A model generated the notes under the pieces. That model made no database searches. It was not told where the DNA came from and saw nothing but the letters and a program-made list of their open reading frames with translations. Source: Geodermatophilus sabuli (GTDB lineage Bacteria > Actinomycetota > Actinomycetes > Mycobacteriales > Geodermatophilaceae). Taken from it: 64,000 nt of DNA. The DNA is taken from assembly GCF_010686765.1 (NCBI RefSeq), contig NZ_JAAGWF010000002.1, positions 62,001-126,000 of the forward strand, read 5' to 3'. Positions 60,060 to 64,000 of this stretch are shown here, piece after piece (positions within the stretch are counted from its first letter, which is position 1; every line of letters begins with the position of its first letter). The translations under genes and the position numbers were made by a program.

Positions 60060-60938
60060 GTGCGAGACGACGCGGTCTGGCTGGAGGGCGAACGCCCCTC
60101 CGTGGCGGAGCTGGAGGACAGGGCTTTCGAGCTGCGGTCCAAGCTGCTCCACCTGTGCGGCACGTACGAGGGCGCGGTGCACATCGGCGGGGACCTCTCC
60201 GCCGCCGACATCTTCACCGCGCTGTTCCACTACGGACTCCGGGTGGACCCGCACGACATCAGCAACCCGCGCCGGGACCGGTTCCTGCTCAGCAAGGGGC
60301 ACGCGGCGGTGTGCATGTACATCGCCATGTCGATGCGCGGGTTCTTCTCCTACGACGGGATCGTCGAGACCTACGGGAAGCTCGACAGCGCCTACGGCAT
60401 GCACCCCTGCAAGGTCCAGCTGCCCGGTGTGGAGGCGTCCACCGGCTCGCTCGGCCACGGCCTCCCCCTCGCCGTCGGCATGGCGCTCTCCGCCCGGCAC
60501 CGCGGCGAGGCCCACCGCGTGGTCTGCCTGCTCGGCGACGGCGAGACCGGCGAGGGCTCGGTCTGGGAGGCCGCGATGGCGGCCCGCAGCAACGAGCTGG
60601 GCAACCTGGTCGCCTTCGTCGACCGCAACCGCCAGCTGATGACCAGCCACGCGGAGGAGCGGGTCGCCTTCGAGCCCTATCCCGACAAGTGGCGCGCCTT
60701 CGGCTGGGAGGTCGTCGAGACCGACGGCCACGACATGGCCGCCCTCGTCAAGGCCATCGACGACCTGCCGGCCTCCGACAGCGACCGCCCGACCGTGGTC
60801 ATCTGCGAGACGGTCAAGGGCAAGGGCGTCGACTTCATGGAACGCAACCTCGCCTGGCACGCCGGCTCCCTCGGCGCCGCCGACCTCGAGCGAGCCCTGG
60901 CCGCCCTCGAGGCGTCGCGACAGAAGGAGACGGTCTGA
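60060..60938 (+). CDS. Transketolase, N-terminal (ThDP pyrophosphate) subunit
   Basis: 292 residues covering only the first domain of transketolase. SKGHAAVCMYIAMSMRG and GSLGHGLPLAVGMALSARH are conserved, with the ThDP motif running from GDGETGEGSVWEA to FVDRNR and catalytic His residues in GHA and GSLGHG. A split enzyme needs the partner at 60938. GTG 60060 has GAGGAGG at ideal distance. It transfers two-carbon ketol units; in split form it occurs in catabolic clusters for unusual sugars as well as in central metabolism. Stop overlaps the partner start by one base. Confidence 0.92.
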   Translation: MRDDAVWLEGERPSVAELEDRAFELRSKLLHLCGTYEGAVHIGGDLSAADIFTALFHYGLRVDPHDISNPRRDRFLLSKGHAAVCMYIAMSMRGFFSYDGIVETYGKLDSAYGMHPCKVQLPGVEASTGSLGHGLPLAVGMALSARHRGEAHRVVCLLGDGETGEGSVWEAAMAARSNELGNLVAFVDRNRQLMTSHAEERVAFEPYPDKWRAFGWEVVETDGHDMAALVKAIDDLPASDSDRPTVVICETVKGKGVDFMERNLAWHAGSLGAADLERALAALEASRQKETV

Positions 60939-61918
60939 TGCCGGTCACGTTCACGTTCGGAGAGATGCTGTCGGCCCGGTCGGTGATCGGGACGACCCTG
61001 GCCGAGCTCGGGGAGACCCACGACAACCTCTGGGTCCTCACCCCCGACATCGGCGCCACGCTGGTGGAGTTCCGGGACAAGTACCCGGACCGCTTCCTCG
61101 ACGTGGGCCTGGCCGAGCAGGTGTGCGTCGGCATCGCCGCGGGCCTCGCCTACGACGGCAACATCCCGGTCGTGTCGGGCATGCTGCCCTTCCTCAGCAT
61201 GCGGGCGCTCGAGCAGATCCGCACGGACGTCTGCTACCCGAACCTGCCGGTGAAGATCATCGGCACGCACGGCGGCCTGGTCGGCAACGGAGGGTCGACG
61301 CACTACGCGGTCGAGGACCTCGCGCTCATGAGCGCGCTCACCAACATGACCGTCACCTCGATCGGCGACCCGCTCATGGTGGGCGAGATCCTGCGCCAGT
61401 CGATGACCATGCCGGGGCCGATCTACATCCGGCTCGCCGTCGGCAAGAGCGACAAGGTCCTGTACCAACCCGGTGAGCACGACGTGCGGATCGGCAAGGG
61501 GATCATCGCCCGCGACGGCACCGACGCCACGATCTTCACGCACGGCACGACGGTGGCGCAGGCGTTGCAGGCGGCCGAGGACCTCGCCGCGGACGGCCGC
61601 TCGGTGCGGGTGGTCGACATGTTCACCCTGAAGCCGATCGACGAGGCCCTCATCGCGCAGTGCGCGGACGAGACCCACGGCCGGTTCGTGGTGCTCGAGG
61701 ACCACCTCGCCTACGGGGGTCTGGCCACCCGGATCGCCGACGTCGTCGCCGACCGCGGCATCCGGCTCAACGCCTTCGAGCGGCTCGGCATCCCCCAGGT
61801 GTACGCGGGCTTCGGCGACGACGAGGAGCTGCGCGACAAGCACGGCTACGGCCTCGCGGCGACGGTCGCGGCCACCCGACGGGTGATCGCCCACCCGTCC
61901 TGGCCCACCTCCCACTGA
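60938..61918 (+). CDS. Transketolase, C-terminal (pyrimidine-binding) subunit
   Basis: 326 residues. The pyrimidine domain carries the activating Glu in FLDVGLAEQVCVGIAAGLAYDG; the C-terminal transketolase domain is about 190-320 (IIARDGTDATIFTHGTTVAQAL, VVDMFTLKPID). It pairs with the subunit at 60060 (TGATG overlap). The donor-binding loop GTHGGLVGNGGSTHYAVEDLALM is like that of 1-deoxyxylulose or transketolase family members. Substrates are not predictable, but the neighbouring polyol dehydrogenase and sugar-type ABC genes suggest a ketose from an imported polyol. Confidence 0.92.
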   Translation: MPVTFTFGEMLSARSVIGTTLAELGETHDNLWVLTPDIGATLVEFRDKYPDRFLDVGLAEQVCVGIAAGLAYDGNIPVVSGMLPFLSMRALEQIRTDVCYPNLPVKIIGTHGGLVGNGGSTHYAVEDLALMSALTNMTVTSIGDPLMVGEILRQSMTMPGPIYIRLAVGKSDKVLYQPGEHDVRIGKGIIARDGTDATIFTHGTTVAQALQAAEDLAADGRSVRVVDMFTLKPIDEALIAQCADETHGRFVVLEDHLAYGGLATRIADVVADRGIRLNAFERLGIPQVYAGFGDDEELRDKHGYGLAATVAATRRVIAHPSWPTSH

Positions 61919-61940
61919 CCAGCGCCCGAGGGAGAGACAG

Positions 61941-63020
61941 ATGAGAACAGTCGCGGTCACCAAGATCGGCAGCCTGCGGGACCCGGACGAGGCCACCCGG
62001 GGCCGGATCGGCATCGTCGACCTGCCCGACCAGCCGCTGGGCCCGGAGGACGTCCGGATCCGCGTCGCCTACTCGGCGATCTGCGGGTCGGACCCGCACC
62101 TGGCGGAGGGGTTCTTCGGTACCGACGTCCCGATCGGCCTGGGTCACGAGCTCTCCGGCGTCGTGGAGGCGGTGGGGGACGGCGTCCGCACCGGGCTCCG
62201 GGTGGGCGACCGGGTCGCCGGCAACTTCCTGAGGTTCTGCGGGAGCTGCGGGCCCTGCCGGGACGGACGCCAGCAGTTCTGCGAGAACATCCAGGACTAC
62301 AACCGCCCCGGCATGGCCGAGACGGTGACCTGGCACGAGTCGCAGGCGTACAAGCTGCCGGACTCGGTGAGCCTCCCGGCGGGCGCGCTGCTCGAGCCGA
62401 CCTCCGTCGCGGTGCGGATCGCGGACAAGGCCCGGCTGCGCGTCGGCGACCGGGTGGCGATCTGCGGCGGCGGACCGATCGGTCAGCTGACGCTGCAGGT
62501 CATGCGGCTGCACGGGGCCACCTCGCTGACCCTCATCGAGCCGATCGCCGAGCGCCGGGAGATGGCGCTGGCCACCGGCGCGGAGCACGTGATCGACCCG
62601 GTCAACGAGGACCAGGAGGCCCGGACGGCGGAGATCACCGGGGGACGCGGGTACGACGTCGTCATCGACGCGTCGGGTTCCCCACGCGCGGTGCGCGGGC
62701 TGCTCGACCTGGCGGCGAAGGGGGGCACGGTCGTCTACGGGGCCATGTACCCGCACGACTTCGAGATGCCGCTGAACCTGTCGGACTTCCTCTACCTCAA
62801 GGAGCTCACCCTCACCGGCGTGTTCGTGTCGCCCTACGCGTTCCCGCGGGCGGTGCAGCTGCTGCCGCTGCTGGACCTCGACGCCCTGACCAGCACGGCG
62901 TTCCCGTTCGACCAGGCCGTCGAGGCGTTCGAGGCGCACGTGAGCGGCCAGCACCCCAAGGTCCTCATCCGGTGCAACGACCTCGACGGCGGGGACGTCG
63001 GCGGAGGGACGGGGCGGTGA
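61941..63020 (+). CDS. Zinc-dependent polyol/threonine-type dehydrogenase
   Basis: 359 residues, zinc MDR family. Catalytic zinc ligands in AICGSDPHLAE and GLGHELSG; structural zinc CGSCGPCRDGRQQFC; Rossmann GGGPIGQLTLQVMRLHG. It resembles sorbitol/L-threonine/butanediol dehydrogenases, oxidising a secondary alcohol to a ketone. A ketose product would be a natural substrate for the adjacent transketolase. ATG 61941 after GAGGGAGAG; the stop overlaps the ABC ATPase start by four bases. Confidence 0.9.
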   Translation: MRTVAVTKIGSLRDPDEATRGRIGIVDLPDQPLGPEDVRIRVAYSAICGSDPHLAEGFFGTDVPIGLGHELSGVVEAVGDGVRTGLRVGDRVAGNFLRFCGSCGPCRDGRQQFCENIQDYNRPGMAETVTWHESQAYKLPDSVSLPAGALLEPTSVAVRIADKARLRVGDRVAICGGGPIGQLTLQVMRLHGATSLTLIEPIAERREMALATGAEHVIDPVNEDQEARTAEITGGRGYDVVIDASGSPRAVRGLLDLAAKGGTVVYGAMYPHDFEMPLNLSDFLYLKELTLTGVFVSPYAFPRAVQLLPLLDLDALTSTAFPFDQAVEAFEAHVSGQHPKVLIRCNDLDGGDVGGGTGR

Positions 63021-64000
63021 GCACGGCCCTGGACTCCAGCGCGGTGGAGGTCGCGCCGGCGCTCGAGGCCGTCGGCGTCTCCAAGCACTTCGACGGCGTC
63101 TTCGCCCTCAACGGGGCGCAGCTGTCGGTCCAGCCGGGGGAGATCCACGCCCTGCTCGGGGAGAACGGGGCCGGCAAGTCGACGCTCATCAAGGTCGTGA
63201 CCGGGCTCTACGCCCCGGACGAGGGGCAGATCCGGCGCAACGGCGAGACGGTCGCCTTCGCCAACGTGCGCGCGGCGCACGGCGCGGGGGTCGTCGCGCT
63301 CTACCAGGAGCTGTCGATCGTGCCGACGGTCAGCGTCGCCGAGAACATCCTGCTGGGAGCCGAGACGCCCAGCAGGGGCGGCGTCGTCAGCTGGGGACGG
63401 CTGAACAAGCGGGCGGGGGAGCAGCTGGCCCGGCTCAACCAGCGGATCCCGCTCAAGAAGCTCGCCGGCGAGCTGTCGCCCGTGCAGCAGACGATGGTCG
63501 CCGTCGCCCGGGCCCTGGCCACCGACGCCCGGGTGCTCATCCTCGACGAGCCGACGGCCGCGCTGACCGACACCGAGATCACCGACCTGTTCACCGTGCT
63601 CCGGAGGCTGCGGGACGAGGGGGTGGCGATCGTCTACGTCTCGCACCGGCTCGAGGAGGTGTTCGAGCTCTGCGACCGGCTCACCGTCATGCGCAACGGC
63701 GAGACGATCGTGACCAGGACGATCGCCGAGACCAACATCGACGAGGTCATCTCCACCATGGTCGGGCGCCCGCACGGGCTGATGTACCCGGCCCGGGACA
63801 CCGCGACGTCCGAGGTCGTGATCGAGGTCGACGGGCTCACCGGCTCGCGCGTGCAGGACGTGTCGTTCCGGGCCCACGCGGGCGAGGTGCTGGGCGTCGG
63901 CGGGCTCGCTGGATCCGGTCGCAGCGAGCTGCTCCGGCTGCTGGCGGGGGCGCAGAAGCAGACGTCGGGCGACATCACCGTGGCCGGCAACACCCTCCGC
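63017..64000 (+). CDS. Sugar-type ABC transporter ATPase (5' part, runs off the window)
   Basis: 328 codons are present, open to the right edge. NBD1: Walker A GENGAGKST, Q-loop YQELSIVP, signature ELSPVQQTMVAVARALA, Walker B VLILDEPTAALTD, H-loop VSHRLEEVFELCD. NBD2 begins with the typical weakened Walker A VGGLAGSGRSELLRLLAG. Canonical RbsA/XylG-like, unlike the ATPase at 54830 whose first signature is degenerate. GTG 63017 overlaps the dehydrogenase stop (GTGA), so this second importer is part of the transketolase operon; its permease and binding protein probably lie beyond the window. Confidence 0.92.
   Translation, partial: MSTALDSSAVEVAPALEAVGVSKHFDGVFALNGAQLSVQPGEIHALLGENGAGKSTLIKVVTGLYAPDEGQIRRNGETVAFANVRAAHGAGVVALYQELSIVPTVSVAENILLGAETPSRGGVVSWGRLNKRAGEQLARLNQRIPLKKLAGELSPVQQTMVAVARALATDARVLILDEPTAALTDTEITDLFTVLRRLRDEGVAIVYVSHRLEEVFELCDRLTVMRNGETIVTRTIAETNIDEVISTMVGRPHGLMYPARDTATSEVVIEVDGLTGSRVQDVSFRAHAGEVLGVGGLAGSGRSELLRLLAGAQKQTSGDITVAGNTLR

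Noticed and set aside
1-64000. CRISPR arrays, tRNA or rRNA genes, insertion sequences
   Set aside because: No regularly spaced repeats, conserved tRNA/rRNA segments, or transposase frames were found by reading. A covariance-model tRNA scan could still find a missed tRNA.

Overview
The window is very GC-rich, with overlapping or tightly spaced genes, many GTG starts, GTGA/ATGA stop-start overlaps and long antisense shadow frames. Gene content (DUF222/HNH endonuclease, group III phosphofructokinase, NDMA-dependent alcohol dehydrogenases, CtpI-like P-type ATPase, NlpC/P60 hydrolase behind a c-di-AMP riboswitch) points to a high-GC actinobacterium, possibly Geodermatophilaceae-like. I saw no rRNA, tRNA, CRISPR array, transposase or phage genes. 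The window looks chromosomal and is rich in accessory catabolism and its regulation.

Layout. 1-969: end of an operon for a LigAB-type extradiol dioxygenase. 1010-7009: Na+/H+ antiporter, PAS-GAF-SpoIIE phosphatase, and a coupled cyclase/ThDP-enzyme pair. 7141-11502: riboswitch-controlled NlpC/P60 hydrolase, MFS exporter, STAS protein and pfkA. 11549-16804: a shikimate/quinate catabolic island (DHS dehydratase, shikimate dehydrogenase, TetR regulator, MHS transporter) with identical TetR operator candidates at its two outward promoters. 16878-23561: carboxylesterase, then a redox/signalling trio (UBP zinc finger, response regulator fused to a thioredoxin-reductase-like protein lacking its cysteines, cNMP-binding histidine kinase), then a DHA2 exporter. 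23635-27514: C4-dicarboxylate transporter with a CitA/DcuS-type two-component system. Two decayed copies of the regulator gene's 3' end follow (27526-27745), then a DUF222 HNH gene. 29663-42257: orphan receiver protein, lutABC lactate oxidation operon, aldo/keto reductase, several small proteins, AI-2E-type transporter, gamma carbonic anhydrase and a 1521-residue P-type ATPase.

42267-64000 is a dense catabolic region: two SDRs, an orphan ABC lipoprotein, a coupled BVMO-P450(CYP199-like)-MarR operon, a GntR regulator, a zinc alcohol dehydrogenase, two tandem NDMA/mycofactocin-type alcohol dehydrogenases, a ribose-type ABC transporter, a MarR regulator, an aldehyde dehydrogenase, a split transketolase, a polyol-type dehydrogenase and the start of a second sugar ABC ATPase. 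The substrate cannot be named from sequence. Shared operator-like palindromes suggest co-regulation: twin GTTTAC palindromes on divergent promoters, TGTCRAC-N6-GTYGACA sites, and CRP-like GTGA-N6-TCAC sites.

How the parts may fit: shikimate/quinate is imported (15449-16804), oxidised and dehydrated to protocatechuate (11549-14291), which the LigAB-type dioxygenase could cleave. The right-hand region looks like oxygenase attack on a carboxylated or cyclic substrate, followed by alcohol/aldehyde oxidation and ketol transfer. These pathway links are inferences from adjacency and family.
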